Shown piece by piece: positions 1 through 6,113 of a stretch of 10,239 bases of DNA; the first letter of the stretch is position 1, and every line of letters begins with the position of its first letter. The stretch is taken from the NCBI GenBank assembly GCA_023248835.1, contig JAHFDU010000127.1, positions 1 through 10,239 of the forward strand. Reading direction: 5' to 3'. The translations under genes and the position numbers were made by a program. Under the pieces are notes generated by a model, which did not search any database, was not told where the DNA came from, and saw nothing but the letters and a program-made list of their open reading frames with translations. This DNA is from Myxococcales bacterium. Lineage in GTDB: Bacteria; Myxococcota_A; Polyangia; Palsa-1104.

Positions 1-1
1 T

Positions 2-370
2 CGGCGCGACGTCAAACATGTGCTCGAACTGCATCCGCTCAACGACGAGGACTATCACTTGGGCATTTTTCTCGTCGGTGCCTACCAAGAGATCTTGGGC
101 GACTTGCACAATCTTTTTGGCGACACCAATACCGTGATCGTTTCGCTCGGCGAAAGCGGCGCCTATCACATCGACCACGTCATTCCCGGCGACAGCGTCA
201 CTTCAGTGTTGCGCTACGTCAGCTACTCCGCCGACGATCTGGTGGCGCGAGTCCGCCGCTCAAGCGAAGAGGCAATTCGCGCCAAACGCATGACGCTCGA
301 AGAGTCGCGTCATCTTTTGCGCTCTTATGAAAATGGGATGGCGGGATATACCTATCTCGAGAGAGACTAG
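2..370 (+). CDS. speA: biosynthetic arginine decarboxylase, C-terminal fragment (5' end outside window)
   Basis: PLP-dependent decarboxylase that converts arginine to agmatine, the first step of the agmatine route to putrescine and other polyamines; cytoplasmic. The reading frame is open from the window edge, so the true start lies upstream; the GTG at 20 is only an internal codon. The visible part is the C-terminal beta domain of the fold-III decarboxylases. The stretch GIFLVGAYQEILGDLHNLFG followed by DT (codons about 74-142) is the hallmark SpeA block, whose GAYQE Tyr sits at the PLP site in this family. Further on come a GDSVTSVLRYV segment and the characteristic ending GMAGYTYLE. About 122 residues of a protein normally around 630-660 long are present. 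It ends in TAG two bases before the stop of the opposing lipoprotein gene. Identification is by recall of family motifs and is strong. Confidence 0.93.
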   Translation, partial: RRDVKHVLELHPLNDEDYHLGIFLVGAYQEILGDLHNLFGDTNTVIVSLGESGAYHIDHVIPGDSVTSVLRYVSYSADDLVARVRRSSEEAIRAKRMTLEESRHLLRSYENGMAGYTYLERD

Positions 371-372
371 CC

Positions 373-933
373 TTAGTTGGCGCTGACCATTGCCTGGGTG
401 GAAAACGGCGATCCGTCGCTAAGCAACCCGGTCACGACGATCTGAATCATCGATCCAGTCGCTGGTGCAATTGAGCTGACGGCTGCTTCGCTCTGGGCCA
501 AAATACTACTCTGTCCCAAGATACACCTAGCCGGCTGATCTATCCCACCATAGAGTTTGGCACGCTCGTGGGGGCCAGCATCGGGGTTGTCGTCGGGATA
601 AAACTCAAACGTTCCGGAAAGACTCAATTCGCCATTCAGCAGAGCCATACATTCGTTGCTCGCAGCCACGACGTGTCCATTCCATGCAAACTTCAACGCA
701 TCGATCTGCTTGATACTGAGCATCCCGATGTTGGTAATCGAAAAGCTCCACTTGTACTCTCCGCACGCGTTTTGCCGCTGCATGATACAGCTGAGGGAAG
801 AGTGCTTTATCTGGATATTGGGGTTTTCGTTCACAAGAGTGATCCCAGGACCCGATCCACCGCTACTACCGGTACAAGCGGCGAGGACCAAAGCGCCTAA
901 AACACCAGAAATCCGAATCGAATGTAAATACAT
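373..933 (-). CDS. small lipoprotein of unknown function
   Basis: Not recognised as a known family; 186 residues. The start is the ATG at 933 rather than the in-frame ATG at 948, because the earlier codon overlaps a clear AAGGAG Shine-Dalgarno (945-940) that sits six bases before 933. Residues 1-20 form a short signal sequence with lipobox LVLAAC, so Cys20 would be lipidated and the protein anchored in a membrane. A Gly/Ser linker (21-30) follows. The rest has alternating hydrophobic patterns that suggest a single beta-sandwich, with four more cysteines (49, 57, 95, 137) that could make two disulfides in the periplasm. It converges with speA with a 2-base gap and is transcribed away from higB. 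A function cannot be assigned. Confidence 0.8.
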   Translation of the reverse strand: MYLHSIRISGVLGALVLAACTGSSGGSGPGITLVNENPNIQIKHSSLSCIMQRQNACGEYKWSFSITNIGMLSIKQIDALKFAWNGHVVAASNECMALLNGELSLSGTFEFYPDDNPDAGPHERAKLYGGIDQPARCILGQSSILAQSEAAVSSIAPATGSMIQIVVTGLLSDGSPFSTQAMVSAN

Positions 934-939
934 ATCTCT

Positions 940-945
940 CTCCTT
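940..945 (-). promoter_or_regulatory. Shine-Dalgarno that fixes the lipoprotein start
   Basis: AAGGAG on the minus strand with six bases to the ATG at 933. It overlaps the first codons of the longer reading frame (ATG at 948), which argues against that start and gives a better-placed signal peptide. Confidence 0.75.
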
Positions 946-963
946 CAATGGCCAATGGCGGCC

Positions 964-993
964 TTCTTACTCCTTATTCCGCTCAGAAGTCAA
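964..993 (-). promoter_or_regulatory. candidate promoter of the small lipoprotein gene
   Basis: On the minus strand TTGACT (988-993, one mismatch to the sigma70 -35 consensus) is followed after 18 bases by TAAGAA (964-969, a weak -10). Transcription would start near 957, leaving a leader of about 24 bases that includes the Shine-Dalgarno. Two A-runs on this strand (1004-1010 and 1014-1019) lie just upstream and are spaced about one helical turn apart, as in UP elements or bent DNA. The -10 is poor, so this is tentative. Confidence 0.4.
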
Positions 994-1042
994 TTCCGTC
1001 ACGTTTTTTTCGGTTTTTTCAGACACTGCGTTCTGTTTGGTC

Positions 1043-1071
1043 TTGATCCCAAATTGGGACCAGTGTAGAAT
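1043..1071 (+). promoter_or_regulatory. candidate higBA promoter
   Basis: TTGATC (1043-1048) and TAGAAT (1066-1071, five of six matches to the -10) are separated by exactly 17 bases. The expected start of transcription is about 1078, only about three bases before the GTG of higB, so the mRNA would be leaderless or nearly so. A 13-base inverted repeat lies in the spacer, as expected for an autorepressed toxin-antitoxin operon. Confidence 0.6.
1047..1059. promoter_or_regulatory. inverted repeat, candidate HigA operator
   Basis: TCCCAA-A-TTGGGA is a perfect inverted repeat with 6-base arms and a 1-base centre, placed between the -35 and -10 of the higBA promoter. HigA-type antitoxins commonly repress their own operon by binding such palindromes; the assignment to this HigA is inferred from position. 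Confidence 0.5.
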
Positions 1072-1080
1072 ATCTCTTAG

Positions 1081-1374
1081 GTGCGGATCATTTCTCGGCG
1101 AACATTGCAGAAGTTTTGGGCCGACCATGCCGACGCTGAGCAGCCGCTCAAGGCGTGGGTTGCCGAGACCAGCAAAGCGACCTGGAGGTCGATGATTGAG
1201 ATCAAACGGAGGTATCCGATCGCCAGTGTCATCGATGCAGAGCGAGTGGTCTTCAATATTGGCGGAAACAAGTATCGACTGGTGGTCAAGATCTGGTTCC
1301 CGGGCCGAGCGGTGTGGATCAAATTCATCGGCACCCACGCCCAGTACGACAAGATCGATGTGACGAAACTGTAG
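1081..1374 (+). CDS. higB: HigB-family toxin, mRNA interferase
   Basis: Toxin of a type II toxin-antitoxin pair. HigB proteins are RelE-fold endoribonucleases that cleave mRNA, usually at the ribosome, and are neutralised by HigA. The 97-residue product has the full-family layout: an N-terminal MRIISRRTL with the FW motif, then the conserved block RVVFNIGGNKYRLVVKI (about 55-71) and the ending FIGTHAQYDKID (82-93), whose His and Tyr-Asp are family-conserved. The start is a GTG; a TAG lies directly before it in frame, so it cannot begin further upstream. No Shine-Dalgarno is visible and the candidate -10 ends nine bases before the GTG. higA follows after 19 bases on the same strand. It appears intact. 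Confidence 0.9.
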   Translation: MRIISRRTLQKFWADHADAEQPLKAWVAETSKATWRSMIEIKRRYPIASVIDAERVVFNIGGNKYRLVVKIWFPGRAVWIKFIGTHAQYDKIDVTKL

Positions 1375-1382
1375 ATGACAGC

Positions 1383-1388
1383 GAGGAG
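1383..1388 (+). promoter_or_regulatory. strong ribosome binding site of higA
   Basis: GAGGAG with a five-base spacer to the ATG at 1394. It contrasts with the absence of any such site before the toxin higB, which would favour synthesis of antitoxin over toxin from the shared mRNA (inference). Confidence 0.7.
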
Positions 1389-1393
1389 CAGCT

Positions 1394-1762
1394 ATGAAAC
1401 TTGAACCGATCCGTAATGACCGCGACCACCGACGGGCATTGCGGCAGATCGAGAAGTTATGGGGAGCGCGCCGTGGATCGCCGGAAGCGAAAACACTCGA
1501 GATCTTGGTGACACTGGTAGATGCCTACGAGGCCCAGCACCACGCCATCGATCGGCCAGACCCAGTCGAGGCGATCCGCTTTCGCATGGAGCAAGAGGGG
1601 CTGACTCGCAGCGATCTCGAAAAGCTCATCGGTAGTCGCGCTCGCGTCTCGGAGATCCTCAACCGTCGCCGCCCGCTGACCGTCGCCATGATCAGGCGAC
1701 TTCGCGATGCGCTCGGGATTTCCGCCGATGTACTAATCGGTCGCGAGCCGTCGGCAGCTTAA
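1394..1762 (+). CDS. higA: HigA-family antitoxin, XRE-type HTH regulator
   Basis: Antitoxin partner of HigB and probable repressor of the operon. The 122-residue protein matches the COG5499-type HigA layout. An N-terminal helical part (about 6-52) ends in the typical LVDAYEAQHHAID. It is followed by DPVEAIRFRMEQEGLTRSDL and an XRE-like helix-turn-helix (about 58-116), with SRARVSEILNRRRPLTVAMI as the recognition region. It starts 19 bases after higB with a good Shine-Dalgarno. The palindrome at 1047-1059 is the likely operator. The gene ends 43 bases before the opposing AbiEii-like gene. It appears complete, with no sign of decay. Confidence 0.92.
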   Translation: MKLEPIRNDRDHRRALRQIEKLWGARRGSPEAKTLEILVTLVDAYEAQHHAIDRPDPVEAIRFRMEQEGLTRSDLEKLIGSRARVSEILNRRRPLTVAMIRRLRDALGISADVLIGREPSAA

Positions 1763-1805
1763 TCGCTCGGCTCGGTGAGTAGCTGTATGCCTGACGTCAC
1801 CCGCT

Positions 1806-2495
1806 CTATTTCTTGGATGTTCGACGCGGATGACCGAGGGCGTGCACGTCGACGACCCGTGACTGGATGTCGAGCGCGCGCACCGGCGGCACCAGCAGCT
1901 GACCGGCACGTTCGAGAAAAAAATTCTTCACCAGCTTCCAGTCCTTCGGCCCTTCGCCCTGTAGTTTCGCCTCTGCCTCAGCGTCATCGAAGTAAGTAAG
2001 CGCGCGCAACAGCAGCGCCTCATTCACTGGCTGCCGGTAGACCTGCTTGATGGCGGCGAGGCACTCGGCAATCCCGAGCCGCTCCTGCTCAAGCGTGACG
2101 TAGAGATCAAAAAAATCGCGCCGAGTGCCGCGATCGAGAATGGCGTGAAGTTTGGTGGCCAAAATACCGGTGGTGGTCAAACGCCTCTCTTCGATGAAAC
2201 GCGCCAATAGGGCGAGCACGAAGATCGAGACTTTGATTCCTTTCCAGGTGAGATGAACCGTGTCTCGGGTCTGTTCTCGGACCTCGGTCTTGCCGCTCTT
2301 GCGCAGGGCTGCGAGCAGTGCCTTCAAGTCTTTCTCCTGGCGCACGCCGAAATCGACGTCGCGGCTTCGCCGGTACGGACAAAGGCAGCGCACCGCCTGA
2401 CCGCCAATGACGAACCAGTAGGGCAGCGGATCCACCACCGCGCCAAGTGGGCCTGGCATCACCTGCTCCGGCGAAAGCGTCTGCTTGCGATTCAT
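1806..2495 (-). CDS. AbiEii/DUF1814-family nucleotidyltransferase, putative TA toxin
   Basis: Putative toxin of a type IV or AbiE-like system. The 229-residue protein shows the DUF1814 nucleotidyltransferase signature: FVIGGQAV (28-35), an RRS.DVDF motif with metal-binding Asp46 and Asp48, the GIKVSIFVL strand (86-94), then LATKLHAILDRGTRRDFFDL (112-131), which matches the AxK-RgtxxDfxDL block of the family. AbiEii relatives such as MenT transfer nucleotides to RNA acceptors; the substrate here is unknown. The start is the ATG at 2495, which overlaps the stop of the upstream gene as ATGA; a longer frame to 2636 merely runs through that upstream gene. The coupling and gene order (small regulator first, toxin second) match AbiE operons. 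No truncation is visible. Confidence 0.82.
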   Translation of the reverse strand: MNRKQTLSPEQVMPGPLGAVVDPLPYWFVIGGQAVRCLCPYRRSRDVDFGVRQEKDLKALLAALRKSGKTEVREQTRDTVHLTWKGIKVSIFVLALLARFIEERRLTTTGILATKLHAILDRGTRRDFFDLYVTLEQERLGIAECLAAIKQVYRQPVNEALLLRALTYFDDAEAEAKLQGEGPKDWKLVKNFFLERAGQLLVPPVRALDIQSRVVDVHALGHPRRTSKK

Positions 2496-3001
2496 ATCTT
2501 CCGGGCCCGCAAGACAGCTTCGAGCAGCCCTCGGCTGCGCGGCCGAAATCCGGCCATACGCGCAGCTTGATAGAGCGGCAGCCAGGGCATTGCAGCCGCG
2601 AACATCATCGCTTCGGTTGATCCGTAATTGAAGCAATAAAAGGCAAGCTGGCGTGCAGGCACACTGCCTACTGCATCCAAATTGTAAAGGGCGGCTTGCA
2701 CCGCAGTTGGCAGATCATTGACGATGTAGATCGGCGTCTTGGCGCGCTTGAGAAAATTGTAGACTGTCGCCCGCGACGGCGGACGCAGCCCCTGCCTGCG
2801 CAAACGTGTCTCCAACGCAGCAAGAACTTGGTCAAGCGGTAGCCGATCACGTCCCCCCATCGCACGCAGGAGCGCCTTTTTCACTTCGGGCAGAAGACGC
2901 ATCTGACCGCGATCGCTGCGCGGGCGCCGAGTCGAGAACGGCCTATTTCCAAGCCGCCGGTTCGCCTGTTCGATCGATGCCTTCAAATTAAAGATAGACA
3001 T
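2492..3001 (-). CDS. putative antitoxin/regulator partner of the AbiEii-like toxin
   Basis: A 169-residue basic protein, not confidently recognised. Residues about 35-90 look like a winged helix-turn-helix (LPLDQVLAALETRLRRQG, then PPSRATVYNFLKRAKTPIYI). A compact second part (about 98-169) contains FYCFNYGSTEAMMFAAAMPW and an Arg-rich end. Position suggests an AbiEi-type role: it is the first gene of the pair, its TGA overlaps the toxin ATG by four bases, and a palindrome lies over its promoter. However, I do not see the usual AbiEi (COG5340-like) sequence and it is shorter than typical AbiEi. It starts at the ATG at 3001, eleven bases from a perfect TATAAT, with no Shine-Dalgarno. An alternative internal start (Met34) also lacks one. 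The DNA-binding role is inferred. Confidence 0.72.
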   Translation of the reverse strand: MSIFNLKASIEQANRRLGNRPFSTRRPRSDRGQMRLLPEVKKALLRAMGGRDRLPLDQVLAALETRLRRQGLRPPSRATVYNFLKRAKTPIYIVNDLPTAVQAALYNLDAVGSVPARQLAFYCFNYGSTEAMMFAAAMPWLPLYQAARMAGFRPRSRGLLEAVLRARKI

Positions 3002-3006
3002 AAATC

Positions 3007-3016
3007 TAATTAATTA
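3007..3016. promoter_or_regulatory. palindrome overlapping the AbiE-like promoter
   Basis: TAATTAATTA is a perfect 10-base palindrome lying between the -10 (which it overlaps) and the start codon of the minus-strand pair. AbiEi antitoxins are known to repress their operons at inverted repeats in the promoter, so this is a candidate site. AT-rich palindromes of this size also occur by chance. Confidence 0.35.
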
Positions 3017-3040
3017 TAGACGAATTCCGGATTGCGACAA
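3013..3040 (-). promoter_or_regulatory. candidate promoter of the AbiE-like pair
   Basis: On the minus strand TTGTCG (3035-3040) and a perfect TATAAT (3013-3018) are 16 bases apart. The -10 ends only eleven bases before the ATG at 3001, predicting a transcript start about four bases from the start codon. Its -35 overlaps that of the divergent metF promoter on the other strand (3032-3037). Confidence 0.6.
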
Positions 3041-3060
3041 GCTGCTTCATGGGTAATAAT
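3032..3060 (+). promoter_or_regulatory. candidate metF promoter
   Basis: TTGCGA (3032-3037) and AATAAT (3055-3060, five of six matches) are separated by 17 bases. Transcription is expected near 3067, about four bases before the metF ATG. No Shine-Dalgarno, methionine box or riboswitch-sized leader is present; the entire gap to the divergent pair is 69 bases. Confidence 0.55.
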
Positions 3061-3070
3061 AACCTCACTC

Positions 3071-3955
3071 ATGCGCATTCTCGATCGTTTACAAAGTGGC
3101 ACCCCTTGTTTTTCGTTCGAATTTTTCCCGCCCAAGAGCGACGACGGCGTGCGCGCTCTGTTTCGCACCGTCGAGGAATTGGCGCCGCTCGAGCCCGGCT
3201 TTGTCTCCGTCACCTACGGCGCCGGCGGCTCGACGCGGCAGCGCACCATGGAGCTGGTCACCGATATCAAGCGCCAAACCGACATCGAGGCGATGGCGCA
3301 CCTGGCGTGCCTTGGCCATTCCCAAGCCGAGCTCGATGACATTTTGCGCAACCTCGACGAGGCCGGCATGGAGAACATACTGCCGCTGCGCGGGGATGTG
3401 CCGCAGGGCGCGGCCGATTTCAAGTCAGCCCCCGACGGTTTTGAGCACGCTTCCGAGCTGGTTTCATTTGTGCGCAAGCGCGGCTACAAATTTTGTCTCG
3501 GCGGTGCTTGCTATCCTGAAGGCCACCTTGAGTCGTCGAGCCGCGAGCAGGATCTCGAGCATCTCAAACAGAAAGTCGACGCCGGCACCGATTTTTTGAT
3601 CACTCAGCTGTTCTTCGACAATGCGTTTTATTTTCATTTTCTTGAGCGCGCGCTCGCCGCCGGCATCAGCTGCCCGATTGTTCCTGGCATCATGCCGCTG
3701 ACCACTTTCGAACAGATCGACCGCATCACGCGCATGTGTGGCGCCACCGTGCCGATGCGGCTCCGGCTCGAGCTTGAGCGACGCAAAGACGATCCGGAAG
3801 CGATCGTGCAACTAGGGATTGCGCATGCGACCTTGCAATGCGCCGAGCTGCTTTCAAGCGGCGTGCCCGGCATTCATTTTTACACTCTGAATCGCTCGCG
3901 CTCGAGTCGCATGATCGTCGCCGCCCTGCAAGCCAGCGACTTCGCCGCTACTTAA
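3071..3955 (+). CDS. metF: methylenetetrahydrofolate reductase
   Basis: Flavoprotein that reduces 5,10-methylenetetrahydrofolate to 5-methyltetrahydrofolate, the methyl donor for methionine synthesis; cytoplasmic TIM-barrel enzyme. The 294-residue length is normal for bacterial MetF (about 296 in E. coli). Visible landmarks are FSFEFFPPK with catalytic Glu17 (Glu28 in E. coli), SVTYGAGGSTR (46-56), LPLRGDVP with Asp109 (Asp120 in E. coli), LITQLFFDN with Gln179 (Gln183 in E. coli), PGIMPL and the late GIHFYTLN. The start is the ATG at 3071, since MRILDRL precedes the family N-terminus directly; the frame extends to 3032 but would add 13 unrelated residues that overlap the promoter. The stop codon lies within an 8-base tail-to-tail overlap with the propeller gene. 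All key residues are present. Confidence 0.96.
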   Translation: MRILDRLQSGTPCFSFEFFPPKSDDGVRALFRTVEELAPLEPGFVSVTYGAGGSTRQRTMELVTDIKRQTDIEAMAHLACLGHSQAELDDILRNLDEAGMENILPLRGDVPQGAADFKSAPDGFEHASELVSFVRKRGYKFCLGGACYPEGHLESSSREQDLEHLKQKVDAGTDFLITQLFFDNAFYFHFLERALAAGISCPIVPGIMPLTTFEQIDRITRMCGATVPMRLRLELERRKDDPEAIVQLGIAHATLQCAELLSSGVPGIHFYTLNRSRSSRMIVAALQASDFAAT

Positions 3956-6002
3956 CCTTAAACGTGGTTTGGGCGGCGCCGATGTTGTCGGCCGAATCAA
4001 CCGCGCGTACCGCCAGCGAATGGGTTCCGGGCGACAAATCGCTTGGCAATTTGACTGAAAAATCTTTGCTCGGCTCGTCGAAGACACCCTCTTTGGGAGA
4101 CAACAGCTGCCAGTCGCCACCGTCGATCGAATAGGCCAGTTCGCTGAGTGGCGAAAAGCTGTCCTGCGCATGGCCCGACAGCGAAGGATAACTCACTTTG
4201 ACGGCGACATCCGGCTTGCGATTGTCGACGAGGAATGGCGCCGATTCGAGCGCATGTTCGAGCACCAGCTCTTTGGGATTAGACCGCTCATCCGAAGCAA
4301 CCACTTTGACCACATAGTTGCCGTCGGGAAGTGACTCGGTATTCCATTCGACGTCGGTGGTCGTGAGCGGCTCCGGCCCGCCGAGCAGGCGCCAGCTCGA
4401 GTCGCCCTCTTGGCGAAAAAACAGTCGATAGACCAGATTGTCCTCGTCGAAATTTTCCGCTTTCCAGCGCAGGTGCAAAATCGGCGAGCGCGTGCGATTG
4501 ACTTTGGCCTGTAGCGGAATGTGGCCAGAAAATCCACGCTCATCCACCGTCACTTCGGTGATTCGCGAGCGTTGATTTTGCGGCAAATAAAAGAGTGAAA
4601 AATCGCGCAGCACGGCATCGCTCGAATGAAAATTGAATCGCACTTGGACATACCGGCCATCGGGTGATGCGACTTCGCCGACTCCACCCTCGCTGGTTTT
4701 GCCGTCGTGGCTGACTGTTTCCCAGCTCGACCAGGTTTTGTCGGGATGGGCGGTGTTACCCGATCGGGTCTCGACAACGAACTTGCCGTTTCCAGTCCAG
4801 CGCAAATGGCCAAAGCGCGCCGGAAATAGAGCATCAAACGCTTTGCTCTGATAGTTGGCGTCTTTAGCCGTCGCATGGGTCAGTTCATAGGCCGCGCCGG
4901 CGTCTCCGGTGCCAACCAGGTGATGATCCCCCGACAGCGCCAAGGTCAAAACCTGGCGCTCGGAAAGATCGACCGCGGTGACCACCGTTCGATCGGGGCG
5001 AATCATGTAAACCCGACCGTTCGATCCCGAAGCAGCGTACACGTTGTTCTCGTTGTCGACGTGCAGCGCGGTGAAATAACCGTCGCTGAGGACGTGGATC
5101 TGCTCGACGCGGTTGTCGGGATCGATGCGAACAATTCCGCTCTTGCTCTTGCGATCGCGCCCGGGCAGCGCGTTGGGCGCCGCGGTGGCGGCCGAAACAT
5201 TGAGCTTGATACCGGCGTGCGGCACCTGCGCATTGATGGTCTGCGGTTTTTGAAATTCGTTGATTGCGACGTACAGCGTATTGCCGTGGCAAGCGATCGC
5301 GCGCACTTCGTCGCCCTCAAAATCGTGCAGCGCCCGCGCCGAAATCTTCTTGCCAACTTCAATGCGGTACAAGATACCGCTCTCGGACGAGCCGGCGTAA
5401 AGTGATCCATCTTCGGCTTGGGCCAACGAGAGAATGTGTTTTTCGCCACTCTCATAGACCACGTGCACCGGATCTTTTTTGCTCGCCAACTCAACCGAGA
5501 AGATTTTTCCGTCCGGCCCGGTGCCGGCGTAAAGTTTTTTGTGCGCCTCGTCGAGCGCCAGTGCCCACACATGTTCGGCGGGAAGTTTGGCCAGCTCGTG
5601 CGCCGCACCCGATTTGTCGACCGAAAAAATGCGCCCGCCTGGCATGGTGCCGGCGTAGAGCGTGCCATCAACGGCAATCGCCAGCGATGTAACCATGGTG
5701 GCATCGATGGCGGTGAGCTTCTTGGCCTTTCCCTTTTTTACTTCATAAATGGCCGCCTGATCGCCGGTGCCAAAATAGACCGTGCCGTCCTTGGCAGTCA
5801 CCGACGAGAAAACTACCGCTTCACTAATCTCGACGCGTTTCGACGCAAAACCAGTCGAGGCTTCGCCGCGTGAGGACAACAGCACGCCATGCGCTTCGCC
5901 GTCTTCGAACTCTTTGTAACTAGTCACTCGAAAAGTGCGGGTGTTCACCGCCTGCGCACTCGAGGAAAGCAGACCGACAGCTAGGACAAGATGGAAACGC
6001 AC
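3948..6002 (-). CDS. secreted seven-bladed beta-propeller protein with C-terminal beta-sandwich domains
   Basis: A 684-residue exported protein of unknown function. The start is the GTG at 6002, chosen because a near-perfect Shine-Dalgarno lies just upstream and because it gives a clean signal peptide (1-18, cleavage after SAQA). Residues about 60-375 hold seven NHL/SMP30-like repeats of the form DG-x-LYAGT-x-G-x-IFSV, at about 72, 112, 155, 199, 241, 319 and 359, matching a seven-bladed propeller. Blade 5 carries a long insertion (about 248-288). Residues about 385-475 resemble the discoidin-like module often attached to such propellers (ETRSGNTAHPDKTWSSWE, then SPDGRYVQVRF). The remainder is Ig/FN3-like (WNTESLPDGNYVVKVVASDE; final SLAVRAVDSADNIG). 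It is probably periplasmic or on the cell surface; the ligand is unknown. It is divergent from another propeller gene. Confidence 0.88.
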   Translation of the reverse strand: MRFHLVLAVGLLSSSAQAVNTRTFRVTSYKEFEDGEAHGVLLSSRGEASTGFASKRVEISEAVVFSSVTAKDGTVYFGTGDQAAIYEVKKGKAKKLTAIDATMVTSLAIAVDGTLYAGTMPGGRIFSVDKSGAAHELAKLPAEHVWALALDEAHKKLYAGTGPDGKIFSVELASKKDPVHVVYESGEKHILSLAQAEDGSLYAGSSESGILYRIEVGKKISARALHDFEGDEVRAIACHGNTLYVAINEFQKPQTINAQVPHAGIKLNVSAATAAPNALPGRDRKSKSGIVRIDPDNRVEQIHVLSDGYFTALHVDNENNVYAASGSNGRVYMIRPDRTVVTAVDLSERQVLTLALSGDHHLVGTGDAGAAYELTHATAKDANYQSKAFDALFPARFGHLRWTGNGKFVVETRSGNTAHPDKTWSSWETVSHDGKTSEGGVGEVASPDGRYVQVRFNFHSSDAVLRDFSLFYLPQNQRSRITEVTVDERGFSGHIPLQAKVNRTRSPILHLRWKAENFDEDNLVYRLFFRQEGDSSWRLLGGPEPLTTTDVEWNTESLPDGNYVVKVVASDERSNPKELVLEHALESAPFLVDNRKPDVAVKVSYPSLSGHAQDSFSPLSELAYSIDGGDWQLLSPKEGVFDEPSKDFSVKLPSDLSPGTHSLAVRAVDSADNIGAAQTTFKVK

Positions 6003-6005
6003 GCG

Positions 6006-6014
6006 AACCTCCTT
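6006..6014 (-). promoter_or_regulatory. strong Shine-Dalgarno fixing the GTG start of the secreted propeller protein
   Basis: AAGGAGGTT on the minus strand, nearly a full complement of the 16S rRNA 3' end, lies just before the GTG at 6002. It rules out the longer frame beginning at 6104. Confidence 0.8.
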
Positions 6015-6091
6015 GGCGGCAACTTTAGCATGGAGCTTTGTCAAAAAAGCGACCGCAGTTGGCCTCGGCTGGACCAATCTGGACTCAAACT

Positions 6092-6110
6092 CAACTTTGC
6101 ACAACTTTGC
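6092..6110. repeat. tandem 10-bp-period repeat in a divergent intergenic region
   Basis: CAACTTTGC occurs at 6092-6100 and again at 6102-6110, one helical turn apart, with a related copy CAACTTTAGC at 6020-6029. All lie in the 172-base gap between the two divergent propeller genes, upstream of the candidate promoter of the lipoprotein. The layout suits a regulator binding on one face of the helix, but no known consensus is recognised. Confidence 0.4.
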
Positions 6111-6113
6111 CCC

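Noticed and set aside
1001..1020. T-runs as an intrinsic terminator on the plus strand
   Set aside because: No stable GC hairpin precedes them and no plus-strand gene ends nearby.
656..1195. Plus-strand open frame of 179 codons antisense to the lipoprotein and overlapping the higB start
   Set aside because: It runs across a gene with a lipobox and Shine-Dalgarno and across the higBA promoter; the translation shows no family features and it has no ribosome site.
1773..1802. CGGTGA/TCACCG hairpin between higA and the AbiEii-like gene as a bidirectional terminator
   Set aside because: The stem has six pairs with an 18-base loop and there is no T-run on either side; too weak to call.
2496..2636. 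Longer N-terminus for the AbiEii-like protein
   Set aside because: The extra 47 residues lie wholly within the upstream gene in another frame, and the ATGA overlap at 2492-2495 gives the natural start.
3032..3070. Thirteen-residue N-terminal extension of MetF
   Set aside because: It would overlap the promoter elements and precede the normal family N-terminus; the ATG at 3071 fits MetF length.
4875..5405. Plus-strand open frame of 176 codons inside the secreted propeller gene
   Set aside because: Antisense shadow in a moderately GC-rich coding region; the opposite strand carries clear repeat motifs and a signal peptide.
6039..6044. Perfect TTGACA on the minus strand upstream of the secreted propeller gene
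   Set aside because: At a 16-18 base spacing the sequence is GC-rich and has no -10; the nearest candidate, TAAAGT, is only about 11 bases downstream, so no valid promoter pair results.
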